Source: Atriophallophorus winterbourni
Lineage: Eukaryota > Platyhelminthes > Trematoda > Plagiorchiida > Microphallidae
Reading direction: 5' to 3'
Assembly: GCA_013407085.1 (NCBI GenBank)
Contig: JACCGJ010005221.1
Span: 1 to 64,000 of the forward strand
DNA: 64,000 nt
Numbering within the stretch: the stretch's first letter is position 1; each line of letters opens with the position of its first letter. The notes beneath the pieces were generated by a model. That model saw nothing but the letters and a program-made list of their open reading frames with translations, was not told the origin of the DNA and did no database searches. Below, piece by piece: positions 13,201 to 21,903 of the stretch. Made by a program: the position numbers and the translations under genes.

Positions 13201-16200
13201 TCTATAAATTGCCTTACCATTCATCTTACCATAAATATATTCCGTTTTTTTTATTAATTTGTTCTAGCTCCAAACGACGTAGAATTACCGTATAACTTAA
13301 TTAGTATTTGCGGATATATTATGAAAAACGATAAGAACAAGGTGTAAGAATAAATGTATGGTTATCTATATTGTATTACTAGTTCACTATGAAAATTGAG
13401 AAAATCCTCCCGGTATATCCACAGTAATTATCATAAGTTTTCACAATATCTTTCCAAATATCCGTATTCGTCGTTTTGGAACGGATCCATTTGAATTGAA
13501 TTTTGTTCAATTCTTTATGCATAAGAAAATTTTAGACATTTTGTTATATAATGCCACAGATGAAACCAGTAGTTTAACAAGACTTTATTCTATCGAATTG
13601 ACATTTTCCGTGCTTCTTCGGTACAATTAATCAATATTTTACAAATGTTATGTTGTCGACCAAACCTTATTTTTAAAGCCTTGTTCAAACTCAGTGTTTA
13701 AATGATGCTTTCATTGAACAAAATATAACGTTGAAGTGATTTGATAATTTCTTTTATTTATCATACATTTTATGTTCTCAATTTCATAGATATTGGATGG
13801 AGGGGCCAGGTAAAGAAACACGAATTATTCGTCCCGTGGCATGAAGACTACCAAGATTATAGGTCAACACAATATACAGAAATGAACTCACTCATAACGA
13901 CATCGGTACGAACGACAAATCTAAATTGTTTTATTCCATGCTATCGCTCTCCCGTTGATCGGCTTACCATTATCCTAAATTTCATACATTTAATTGTAAA
14001 ATTCTTGATTGCAACATTTGGACATGTATTATTTTGAGTGCACAATACCAGCATTCTAGTAACAGTAGATATGTGTTGGCTTCACGTTCCCCATCAACCG
14101 TAATTTTATTCTCGTTTGAGAAGTCAATTTTATTTGCTGGAACGAGTCAGAGAATGTTTAATAGTACGATAGTGAACATTAATAATGTGAAAATGTATGA
14201 TGAAACGATTTTTTATGAATGATTCTTCACATACAATAAAGACGTCCTGTCGGGATGAAATATACAAATAAATAGAATGCCTCAACCAACATATGTTATA
14301 AACACCTAAAGAATTAAACTACGGGGTTCCGGAAAGGAATTTCAGTCGTTAAGTCAGCGAGGGTTCATCATAATGTGAAAAATTATTTTTAGAATTTACC
14401 AGATTGATAAAGCGCGATAGTCGGTGCTTACCACCTGTTCCATCAGTGCGAATTGGTAATTTTGATATTTAACACACCGAACGAGAAGCTAGTCTACCGT
14501 ATTAATAACTTAAAGTTAAAAAGCACGCAATTTACAATAAGTATTATGTGTTTTCGGGGCACGAAAATTAATAGATGATGCGTATACACATGACTTGAAA
14601 ATGTATCATTGTGGCCGCTGTGATAAATTCAAACCTGGAAAAAGTTTCTTAATTAATACAGCAAGATACCATTAAAATATATTTCTGAATGCATTTTAAG
14701 TTTCGATCTCAAATTCTATTGATTCAGGTACGCAACATTCTCCAAAGATCTCGGCTATATCCGGCACTTATTGCGGTGGAAATGCTCAGTTGCGATTGGA
14801 CATGGCATCTCGGATTCACTTTGAACCTTTGGCGAACAACTTGTCAGGTTGTCATGGCGTTCGACGAAGATAGATTATTAGAGATTGACCACGAATTATT
14901 AAAAAAGAATAGTTTAGCACTGTTTGAAAGTGAACTACAAAATTTAATGCCGCACATGGGAGAAAGCGGTTACACCACAATGCAGATTACAGGTGAGCTG
15001 CTTAGAAAGTTATGGGTATCTGATTTACGTCGCTAAAGGGAGATTAATCCCGGGTTTTTATTCTCAATTTTCAGAGCTGAGGTCACCAATACACTCTGGA
15101 TTCCTTAGTGAGTTCCGATTCTATAATTAAGTTAAGCATTCCTATAAACAATGAGAGTAACTTCATGATCCACATGATTTTTTCTAAAAAAAGATGGAAC
15201 ATATAAATTGTTGGCGATCGAGTAATAATAAGCTTTATCTATTGGCAAGAGTTGTTTAACTTCAATGATTATCAACAACACCAAATGCGATCGATTTTAG
15301 AGTAAACGTTTCCAAAATTGATTTTTTTTCAATTCCTTAATCTTGAAGATGTTTTGCAATGGGAAAAAGAGGTCTCTGGTTCTATTCACTCTCTCGTATC
15401 ATTTTTTATCTTTGAGCCAGTCAACTTTATACCTACGACATTCATACGGAGTGTTTTAACAATGAAGATAGCAGTCGCCATGTTTCGCAAAACCAAATGC
15501 CTGCAAACTCGAAAGCGAATGTGGAGACCGTTGGGAATTATTGCCCTCTAAAAATTCTTTTTTAATTATGTCATCTTTACACTTTTGAATCTTTTTACAT
15601 TACTCTATGAGCGAATACGATTGTATCGCAATAAACAAAATGCTGAATTCTTTGATTTTAATGTACCCTACGTATCAGGTATCATATCTGACATCGTGTG
15701 ATATCTATTTGGATAATTGAAAGAATGAACTGAATTTGGTTTTCTTTTCGACACCACCGTTAGTGTGTAAAATGAGCGCATACTTGATGAGGGACGGTGT
15801 GCGTCTGGAATGGGACGAAATATATCGCGAACCAACTCAACTCAACGATCAGAGTATCCGTTCATTGGCCGTACAAACAGTAAGTTTAAAAAAGTCTAAA
15901 TCTGAACCATATGGATAATATTTTATTCATTATAAACTTCTTCAATTAACCATACATTGACCCTGTCAAACGTCTAATGACAGGTTCATTCTCTTGATTC
16001 AATTAGACGATCATCCCAAACGAATTTTTTCTGGATTGCTGGATTGATGGGAAAGTTAATGTCTTACCATCCTGATAACTGGTTACAATATACAAAGATT
16101 TAAAAAAAATAATGAGTAGCCAATGCGCATAGCAATCTTTATAAATTATATATAAGCGTATTACTTTGCCATCATATGGTTCAAGGTTATCACGGTCGGG

Positions 16201-19200
16201 GCGGTTTTGGAGATGAGCACCCAATTACAAAATTGCTCTAATGGCGCGCGTTTCATATAGCCTCTGACAACCAAGTCCAGCTCCAGGCTTGGATGCGTGG
16301 TCTTGTTTGGCCAGTGATAATGATTCTACTGACAGGAGAAAGGGCAAATGGGGCAGACTGGGGTCTAAAAACCCGCTTTCTTCGGGCAGGTGGAGCTCGT
16401 ATTCTATGAACGCGGTCCACCAAGGGCAAGGAAAACCCCAATATCTAAGCTCCATTTTCTTGTGACTGCATCGAATCATGGAAAAGGCTTCAGGACTCAA
16501 CCACCTAGAAGCATCCGGAGCCGTAATCCTACTAGGCAGTCCGGAGTTGAATTCAGCACCTCCTGCCAACTCCTGCGACGGCACCGTTCTCCGAAAGTAT
16601 CAGCCTAGCTGTTCCTTTAGATCCGGTGGTGTCACTGAGATGGAGCATTGGCTGCATGGAAAACCGCTAGTTCTACATATTGAACTGCCGTGGCGTACAT
16701 CTCAAAGCACCAATCGCGAGAACACTATATTCCGCTTCTACGGATAAAATCACGTTAGCAGCGGATACTGGTTAAATAGCTGTGACTCAACTGACGTAGA
16801 GCTCAACGCCTGAGGCTGCTTTCGAAATGGTTGACCCAAGATATGTGAATTGATGTACTGGTTCAACCTGACAGTTTCTAAACGTGATGATTAGAGACGA
16901 TGCAAGCATTTGACAAAGGACTTGCTCATGCTGATTGTTTGCCCAAAATAATTGCAAGTGGACAAAAACAGTGAATAATCGATTGAAGGTGTTCCAGGGA
17001 GTGCGTATTAATGGTTGCATCGCCGGCAAACCGTAGGTCAAAGATTAACAAATCTTGCATATATTTTTGTTCTCGCAACCGGTTCAGGTTGAATAACGAG
17101 CCATCACTTCGCGTGCGTAGCTAAATGCCATCTTTTCTCGTTCTACATGCTTGCATCAGAAGCAGAGCGAAGAAAACGCCAAAAAGCGTGGGAGCAAGAA
17201 CACCCTTGTTTGACGCCTCGACGAATTTCATAGGCTTCTGAACTGTAACCGCTGAAATCAGCTGAGCCTTTCATGCTAGAGTGAAACCAAATAACGAGTT
17301 TGAGCATTTTGAAAAGAACATCCCGGTAATGCATTCGAATGCTTCCGATGTATCAACAATAACAGCGTATAAAGTAATAAGATATTAACGATATTTTTCT
17401 TCACGTTTTCGCAGGGAAAAGATCATGTCAACGATTGATATTCACCGACGAACCCACATTGAGTTTCGGAATAAACACTATTAGCTAAAACTTGTAGCGC
17501 GATCTGTAAGACTTTCGCAAACAATTTGCCTACAACATTCAGAAGGGAGATTTCTCTGTACTTGTTGCATTCGCCTCTATCAACCTTATTCTTATATAGC
17601 GTGATGATCTTTGAGTCTCGCATCTCTTGTGGGACACACTCCTCCTGCCAGCACTGGAAAAGCAAGCGGTGTAGAGTTTGGAATATTGCTGTGCTACAGC
17701 AATTGATGACATCAGGTGTAATACCGTCGTCACCAGGGTCTTTCCCATTCGCTAAGCGGTCGATTGCTCTATTTAGCTCATCAAGGGTAGTGGGAGTATC
17801 AAGATGTTCAATGGTTGGAAACCGATCAAAATTTTCAAGTACATGGAGTAAAAGACTACTCTCCTTAGAGTACAGAGAAAAGAAGTGCTCAACTCATCTT
17901 TGCATCTGTTGAGTTTTGTCCACAATCGGTTTACCAGATACAGATTTAATGGAAGCCGTATTAAGTCTTTTTGAACGAATGGCTCTCTTGATCTGAATTT
18001 TGCAATATTCCTGGAATCCTTCGTTGAGAATCTTTGTTTGTAGCCTTATTTTATACCATTTCTGATTGTAATTTTTCCAGATGAATACGACAATAAACGA
18101 AGCTGCCTTGAACGGCACATATCACGTGCTTAACATTCGGCTCGTTGAATCAAACAGACAGGTGTATGGATTCGTTACACTATCTGTCCAGATATATGAG
18201 CTCAAACGAATATTCAATTACGGATATGAGGAAACTTGCGACGACATTCTTCAAAGAATAAACACTGGCCTCGCACGGATAGACAATCCGGCATTCGAGA
18301 CCTTACAACACAGTTGTAAGTGTTATAATTGTTATCCCAATATCTCACAAATATTGTGAAAACGAATTTTCAAAATTACTATCGGAACATACATATATAA
18401 ATTCACAAAATCGCTTATTTTGTTCACAATCATGTTGATCGTCCATAATGATCCATAAAGATCAAATAAGTAAATCTGTACATAATTTCATTCATAAATA
18501 CTTCCGAGACAGAATTAACGGATTGTCTTTACTACAGTGTCATATTGTCGCGAGTGGGGGAAATGGCGTAAATGATATTTGGGGTATATCTGACGGCCTA
18601 TCGCAAAATTCGGATTATCAGTCCAACATTAACCACGTGAGCCAACGCGCTGCTCCCACGCATATCGATTGTGTCTGGATTTAGCCCTGAGGTCAAATTG
18701 TCCAACGCTGATCGCATTTACCAACGAACTCCACACCACAAGAGAAAGCCGATTGGTTAAAGGCGATTATTGCTCTTATGGCAATTGATAAAACTCACGC
18801 CTACCTTATAGAGACAAATCAAGCAGCCACAACGATGATTCTCAAACATGTATTTACCGATAAATTTTGGTGCTCACATCCCGGTTGTCATATCGATCTG
18901 ATTTACCAATCGATTTCGTGCCAACAGGTACAATTCAAGCCCTCGTCATGAAGGGCTCGTTTGTATGAAATTGTCGTATTACTTATCGTTTGATTGCTAC
19001 TGTCGTTTTCCGAATTCGAATACTTCCAAAGATGTAGTCGCTGGAATCGTTCTAAAGCAATCCACCCGAAACCATAGCAAAGTTTTACTCAAGGTTATAA
19101 AATATCGTAAATATTTTAGGTCAGAATTTGATAAATAATTTGTGGATGTTTAGTGTTTCCTTTCGGTATTGTGAAGTACATTTGCTGCTGATACACATAT

Positions 19201-19294
19201 GTGGTCATTTTTCACTCATTACATCATTTAGGTAAACATTTGTCGAGTGATTTCCCTTAATTAATCAATTTACTTTCTATACGTTCCAGATTGA
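1210..19294 (+). CDS. Multi-exon MEG-like secreted glycoprotein, copy A
   Basis: Predicted spliced gene; family not recognised. Exons in order: 1210-1267, 2313-2360, 3793-3840, 5761-5808, 7980-8027, 8740-8855, 9076-9141, 9187-9255, 9372-9612, 13095-13127, 13790-13905, 14728-14992, 15075-15107, 15764-15879, 18081-18315, then 19290 onward with TGA at 19292-19294. Phases chain without conflict (1,1,1,1,1,0,0,0,1,1,0,1,1,0,1) to 514 residues. A hydrophobic N-terminus suggests a signal peptide. Four 16-residue micro-exon segments follow, then three homologous modules, each a 39-residue exon with Trp17 plus a 78-88-residue exon. Potential N-glycosylation sites are N-I-S in exon 2, N-S-S in exon 5, and N-T-T and N-G-T in exon 11. 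Symmetric micro-exons resemble schistosome MEGs, many of which encode secreted proteins (family knowledge); the host-facing role is inference. Introns contain LINE fragments. Exon 4 and the last exon are the least certain. Support is the same model reading open in copy B. Confidence 0.72.
2313..2360 (+). CDS. Gene A micro-exon M1 (48 nt)
   Basis: Acceptor atatttcag, donor ACAG|gtaatatg. Phase 1 at both ends, so it adds exactly 16 residues (ASHASSLYPHETDGPT with the split codon). First of four related micro-exons; closest to M4 and to the single micro-exon of copy B. Confidence 0.65.
2395..2900 (-). repeat. 240-bp hammerhead-like repeats (H3), two units
   Basis: Tandem units between micro-exons M1 and M2 of gene A, with the short palindrome ggttcgtacaacgaacc (degraded in the first). 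Motif at 2426-2467 on -: stem I CTCCAC/GTGGAG, CTGACGA, GAAA, stem III ACCGGT, GTC; stem II is eroded. Confidence 0.65.
3793..3840 (+). CDS. Gene A micro-exon M2 (48 nt)
   Basis: Acceptor cattttccag, donor ACAG|gtaatatg, phase 1 to 1. Encodes ATPTTTQSPNDMEEHT, a Thr/Pro-rich segment of the kind that often carries O-glycans (inference). Most similar to M3. Confidence 0.65.
3875..4870 (-). repeat. H3 repeats, four units, between M2 and M3
   Basis: 240-bp spacing (palindrome at about 4030, 4270, 4511, 4755). The motif at 4632-4673 on - has CTCCAC/GTGGAG, CTGACGA, GGC-AAACA-GCC, GAAA and GTC. Other units carry core or stem changes. Confidence 0.68.
5761..5808 (+). CDS. Gene A micro-exon M3 (48 nt)
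   Basis: Acceptor catttttcag, donor ATAG|gtaatatg, phase 1 to 1. Encodes ARPTTTQTSNSMEVRI. It is the most diverged of the four but still open, with both splice sites intact. Confidence 0.63.
   Translation, partial: QGLPQLKLQTVWKYA
5850..7085 (-). repeat. H3 repeats, five units, between M3 and M4
   Basis: Palindrome at about 5998, 6239, 6480, 6720 and 6963. The motif at 6599-6640 on - is equivalent to 4632-4673; the one near 5880 has lost GAAA. Confidence 0.68.
7980..8027 (+). CDS. Gene A micro-exon M4 (48 nt)
   Basis: Acceptor atatttcag, donor ACAG|gtaatttg, phase 1 to 1. Encodes ASHASSLYPDDMGGHT. It differs from the copy-B micro-exon (40351-40398) at two bases only, so it is the orthologous, probably ancestral, exon of the set. 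Confidence 0.68.
8740..8855 (+). CDS. Gene A exon 2 (116 nt, module 1)
   Basis: Acceptor ttattatag, donor TTTG|gtaatt, phase 1 to 0, 39 residues with Trp at position 17 and an N-I-S site. Homologous in length, phases and Trp position to exons 7 and 10. Copy B (41130-41245) differs in 18 codons with no silent change, although the upstream intron shows only about 2 differences in 80 bases. Confidence 0.75.
9076..9141 (+). CDS. Gene A exon 3 (66 nt)
   Basis: Acceptor tgtgccag, donor CTTG|gtaaat, phase 0 to 0, 22 residues including a P-T-D-C-N-L-K motif. Open in both copies with three replacement and two silent differences. It has no counterpart in modules 2 and 3. Confidence 0.6.
9187..9255 (+). 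CDS. Gene A exon 4 (69 nt), tentative
   Basis: The only phase-0 choice open in both copies uses acceptor aatag at 9186 and donor CAATT|gtataa. The stronger-looking acceptor tttccag at 9174 would hit an early stop in both copies. Skipping this exon also keeps frame, so it may be optional or wrong. Contains M-P-A-K-C-R-N-S-G. Confidence 0.4.
9372..9612 (+). CDS. Gene A exon 5 (241 nt, module 1)
   Basis: Acceptor tgtttcag, phase 0 in; donor GATA|gtgggt, phase 1 out. The frame stays open beyond the donor to a TGA at 9714-9716, so retention would truncate the protein. The ELLKRIY segment aligns with YELKRIF of exon 11. Copy B: six replacement, one silent difference. Confidence 0.65.
9925..10574. 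other. Intron 5 segment present in A, missing from B
   Basis: Copy B jumps from the equivalent of 9925 directly into the LINE fragment at about 42280, and its LINE fragment starts further in. The simplest reading is a deletion in B, not an insertion in A. No coding sequence was recognised. Confidence 0.5.
10575..11075 (+). mobile_element. LINE C-terminal fragment in intron 5 (copy A)
   Basis: The + strand encodes a broken C-terminus of the APE-type LINE also seen at 27435-30482 and 54955-58700: a degraded L-Y-G-S-E-T block, then a stretch matching V-K-A-L-G-I-D-S and the basic tail. The related fragment in B (42280-42745) shows insertion before the segmental duplication. Confidence 0.6.
11135..11146 (+). 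repeat. Target-site duplication, left
   Basis: GCTGGCTAATAG, repeated at 12934-12945. It occurs once in the empty site of copy B (42836-42847). Confidence 0.85.
11147..12933 (-). mobile_element. RTE-like LINE, 5'-truncated
   Basis: The - strand carries reverse-transcriptase blocks in order: QAGFRKEESCIDHIF, a D-F-Q-K-A-F-D-S palm motif, GVRQGC, and the catalytic Y-A-D-D-V-V, followed by the C-terminal region in another frame near 11320-11832. The 3' end is a short tandem repeat (ctcagctcagctcag at 11147 on +), typical of RTE elements. Frameshifts and stops make it non-autonomous. A 12-bp target duplication flanks it and copy B has the empty site, so it inserted after the segmental duplication. 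Confidence 0.85.
13095..13127 (+). CDS. Gene A micro-exon 6 (33 nt, module 2)
   Basis: Acceptor ctcacag, donor AGAA|gtaagt, phase 1 to 1, residues ILHTGPTGER plus split codons. In copy B (42998-43030) one other frame meets a stop, which supports this one. Confidence 0.7.
13790..13905 (+). CDS. Gene A exon 7 (116 nt, module 2)
   Basis: Acceptor tttcatag, donor ATCG|gtacga, phase 1 to 0, 39 residues with Trp17 (V-P-W-H-E-D-Y). Same length and phases as exons 2 and 10. Copy B at 43679-43794 shows four replacement and four silent differences. Confidence 0.75.
14728..14992 (+). CDS. Gene A exon 8 (265 nt, module 2)
   Basis: Acceptor gattcag, donor TACAG|gtgagc, phase 0 to 1, 88 residues. Contains two Cys (S-C-D-W-T-W and T-T-C-Q) not found in the exons 5 and 11 counterparts at the same place. 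Open and equal in length in copy B (44598-44862). Confidence 0.78.
15075..15107 (+). CDS. Gene A micro-exon 9 (33 nt, module 3)
   Basis: Acceptor attttcag, donor CTTA|gtgagt, phase 1 to 1, residues ELRSPIHSGFL. Same size and phase as micro-exon 6. Copy B differs by one replacement (Ser to Ala). Confidence 0.72.
15764..15879 (+). CDS. Gene A exon 10 (116 nt, module 3)
   Basis: Acceptor accgttag, donor AACA|gtaagt, phase 1 to 0, 39 residues with Trp17 (L-E-W-D-E-I-Y). Copy B (45634-45749) has eight replacement and one silent codon differences. Confidence 0.75.
16180..16825 (+). mobile_element. LINE 5' UTR fragment in intron 10 (copy A)
   Basis: Aligns in the same orientation with 54961-55610, which lies directly upstream of a LINE endonuclease ORF, so it is the 5' leader of that LINE family. 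At about 16825 the match breaks and an inverted RT fragment begins. The same junction exists in B near 46685. Confidence 0.6.
16826..18060 (-). mobile_element. Inverted LINE RT fragment in intron 10 (copy A)
   Basis: The - strand shows decayed RT coding: LNRAIDRLANGK, G-D-D-G-I-T-P, a PQEMRDSKIITLYKNK block, an SVYSETQCGF block and a degraded G-V-K-Q-G-C. No intact frame. Shared with copy B (46686-47860), so older than the duplication. It ends only about 20 bp before exon 11. Confidence 0.7.
18081..18315 (+). CDS. Gene A exon 11 (235 nt, module 3)
   Basis: Acceptor tttttccag, donor CAGTT|gtaagt, phase 0 to 1, 78 residues with N-T-T and N-G-T glycosylation sites and a lone Cys (E-T-C-D-D). 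YELKRIF aligns with ELLKRIY of exon 5. Copy B at 47879-48113. Confidence 0.78.
18316..19289. other. Last intron of gene A, unidentified repeat-like sequence
   Basis: Colinear with 48114-49095 in copy B but with several local rearrangements. No transposon protein is readable. It contains the optional 35-nt exon below. Confidence 0.5.
18928..18962 (+). CDS. Gene A possible 35-nt penultimate exon
   Basis: Acceptor gccaacag, donor TTT|gtatga. Entered in phase 1 it leaves in phase 0 and would let the last exon read 16 residues to TGA 19338-19340, in place of the immediate TGA at 19292. The exon and flanks, about 60 bases, are identical in copy B (48737-48771). It also holds a hairpin (AGCCCT/AGGGCT), so the conservation could have another cause. 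Confidence 0.3.
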
Positions 19295-19560
19295 TCAACA
19301 TGTGATTTCAATAGGCGTGCATCAGACATTGCATTCATGACAGTATTATTTGGTGGACAGTTTTGACTGCATAAATTTTATATTTTAGCACACATCATTC
19401 ACATAAACTTTTTTATTTACGCCCAATTTGGAAATATATGGTCTGTATGCAATGTTGGATTTTGTTCTCTCGTTCATCACTCACACGCTAGTATTTTGAT
19501 TGTAATGTGATAATACAATTTAATCTATTCAAGTCGTCCGATATTTCGATGAGCGAACGA
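19290..19560 (+). other. Gene A last exon and 3' UTR
   Basis: Acceptor acgttccag is identical in B (49095). Direct joining from exon 11 gives Tyr then TGA. No canonical AATAAA was seen before the homology ends near 19600, so the poly(A) site is undefined. Confidence 0.5.
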
Positions 19561-19592
19561 ATATGAATCGCTTCATAAATGTTGGAGACAGG

Positions 19593-20165
19593 CCCTCATT
19601 GTTATACGTTAGAATCGAAGATTACCGAAAGCGTGTCCGGAGACAGCCCCGGGATGCGAGGGAATATCAATCTCTTAATGGCGAGCACGTTTTAGGTACG
19701 GGCCACAGCGTCGATCTAGTACATGTGGAAATATTGAGACGCGGTATTAAACCGTATAGCGAACGCCTACATGTGTAGACGGTCGAAATTGTCAAGGCGG
19801 TCAATAAGATGGATGGGGCAGAAATCTGCACAATCTGGCGCTCGGCACTGATGCCAAGGTAAATAGTTTTTATTCACCTTATACCTACGAGTTGATTAGA
19901 TTTTTGTTTTTCTTCAAAAATAGCTTAGCCCTGTTAGTTATGTACTTTTTCGCATGTGGGCCTCTGTGTCAACTGAACTTGACCGTGTACACGTCAATTA
20001 TATTGATGTTGATACACACTAGGAGGCGTAATATAGGCTGCTTAGCCGTAGAGTCAAATAAGTGGTGTTGGGTTGACCACTAATTATTCATATTCCGTGT
20101 CCTGACGATCACCCTCGGTCTGACGAAGCTTCTGTGTCAGAAGTGAAACGTTACCCAAAAAAGTG
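19593..20165 (+). mobile_element. Penelope-like element 3' fragment with GIY-YIG tail
   Basis: The + strand frame reads L-Y-V-R-I-E-D-Y-R-K-R-V, then V-E-I-L-R-R-G and, after a stop, V-E-I-V-K-A-V-N-K and I-W-R-S-A-L: the C-terminal endonuclease end of Penelope-like retroelements. A hammerhead-like segment follows (see 20107). The left edge coincides with the end of A/B homology. Confidence 0.6.
20107..20152 (+). ncRNA. Hammerhead-like motif at PLE end
   Basis: Order: CTGACGA, a stem GCTTCTG/CAGAAGT with loop TGT, then GAAAC. One unpaired A sits between core and stem. Homologous but more damaged copies end the other two PLE fragments (near 25055 and 59180). Hammerheads are known in PLE terminal repeats; activity here is doubtful. 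Confidence 0.35.
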
Positions 20166-20449
20166 TTTTTAAGCCGTTTAAGTTTCGCCTCTTCAGCGAA
20201 TACGCGTCTTGCCATAATTTAATAAGAGTTTTCGACACTTGATAAATCACTAGTTACTTTAATCTGCAGTGATTACACATATAGCAGATGCGTAGTAATT
20301 TTTCATTATTATTTAGAGTTACTGATTCGGGTGACAAATACTTGTCACCGTTCGCATGAATAGCAATTGAACACAAGTAACATTCAAATTGACGCGATCT
20401 GGAACTTATTAGATTTTGACAAAGTTTGCACTATTTACAAGCCTCGCCG

Positions 20450-21075
20450 TCAGGTCCGTTTAAGATCACTTACCAACTGTTTCAAGGCTCACTGAACCTA
20501 ATCTTACTGTCTCCACCTAATGAAGGCAAACAGCCAGAAACCGTTAGTGGTGTGTAATATCCTTAGGACCTAAGCAACACATCACTTTGGTCATTCATAA
20601 GCTCCTTTAGTGCATGACTACGAATCGCTATCTGATTCAGTGTGTGCGTTGTACGAAACCTATGCATCAAACGCATTTTTGTATAACTTTTGTTACCACT
20701 AATCCACTGTTTCATGAATCACTGAAACTAATCTTACTGTCTCCACCTGATTACGGCAAACAGCCAGAAACCGGTAGTGGAGCGTAATGTCGGGGGATGT
20801 GAGCAACGCATCAATTATTTATGCATAAGCGCTTTGAGGGCTTGAGCACGAATCACTATGTGACTCTGTGTTTGAACATCGTGGTAAGTTTTACGAACCC
20901 AATTCAACGGTGGACTTCAAGTATAACTTTGTTTACCACATATCCACTGTTTGAATGTTAATTGAAACTAATCTCACTGTCTGCACTTGATGACGGCAAA
21001 CAGAAGCCGGTAGTGGAGTGTAATTTTGAGGTATGTGAGCAACGCATCACTTTGGTCATGTATAAGCGCCTTGGT
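20450..21075 (+). repeat. Three copies of the 240-bp hammerhead-like repeat (sense on +)
   Basis: Inverted relative to the arrays at 2395-7085. Each copy carries ctccac, a core near ctgatga, ggcaaacagcc, gaaacc and gtggag, but every copy has a core lesion: CTAATGA, CTGATTA, and TTGATGA with a deleted GAAA. Confidence 0.65.
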
Positions 21076-21084
21076 GCTTTACCA

Positions 21085-21517
21085 CGACCAAGATCCAACG
21101 AAAACCTCTCTTAATTAAATGTCCCTACAACACAAACAACATATTTTGTTGTTTAATATCATTTCTCGTTATCTCACGTAATGGTTAGAACGCTCGCATC
21201 GATCCCGTTCTGCTCGCGTTATCTACGAAAAGATAATTAGATCGATCTATCGTATACAGAAGTATATCTAATAGAGTTAGGAGAAATGTAAAAGGATATT
21301 CTGATAACACGTATCAAAAATGAACGGATAAAGTGCCACATACGTTATGTGTTAATACTGTCGAAAAAACAAAAATATTTCTTTTCAACAGTACCGTTTA
21401 TAAATAAACCATTTTACATGTTCGATGTTTTCGCTCAATAATCAAATTTATTTAGAAGTTTTCTGTCATCTTGAAGCTATAAATTCTTGAATGGTATAAA
21501 GTTGTCTATTTGAGTAC
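21085..21517. other. Unidentified, partly repeated
   Basis: 21085-21210 matches 27308-27430 (gaccaagatccaacgaaaa, then atgtccctacaac and aacgctcgcatcga). The rest shows nothing recognisable. Confidence 0.45.
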
Positions 21518-21903
21518 TGTAACCGACAATTCGGTCCGGGAAAAATCGAGTTTAACGTCAAAGATTTCAGTCACGATATAAACACCAATGTGTCTATCCA
21601 ACGGTTGAGTTACGCGTCCAAACCCACAAATATATTGACAAGACAATACGTGAGATGAGTACGGTACTCAATTATTCCACTTCGTACTGAATCCAAAAAC
21701 AAGAATATTCAACAGCAACAATGACCACGAACGATTGCAACTTCAAATAGCGCGCAAACGGACAAATAAAGATACACAAAATTAAGCTCAAGAACGAATA
21801 AATTCAAGTAGTTCGGTAAAACAAAATGGTCAAAATATACAAAAAATACCAGCAGATTTAAATAGTCAGTTGTCAATAAAATAAATTCAATGTACATCTT
21901 ACA
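21518..21903 (-). repeat. LTR of a retrotransposon (386 bp)
   Basis: Ends are TGTAA and TTACA inverted. On the - strand it is preceded by a purine tract, CGGAGGGCGG, as expected for a 3' LTR after its polypurine tract. TATA-like ATTTAAAT lies inside. No second LTR was found in the window. Confidence 0.55.

Noticed and set aside
16225..16584. 119-codon ORF on - (and its twin at 45948-46448) as genes
   Set aside because: The sequence is the antisense of the LINE 5' leader also seen before the endonuclease at 55741.
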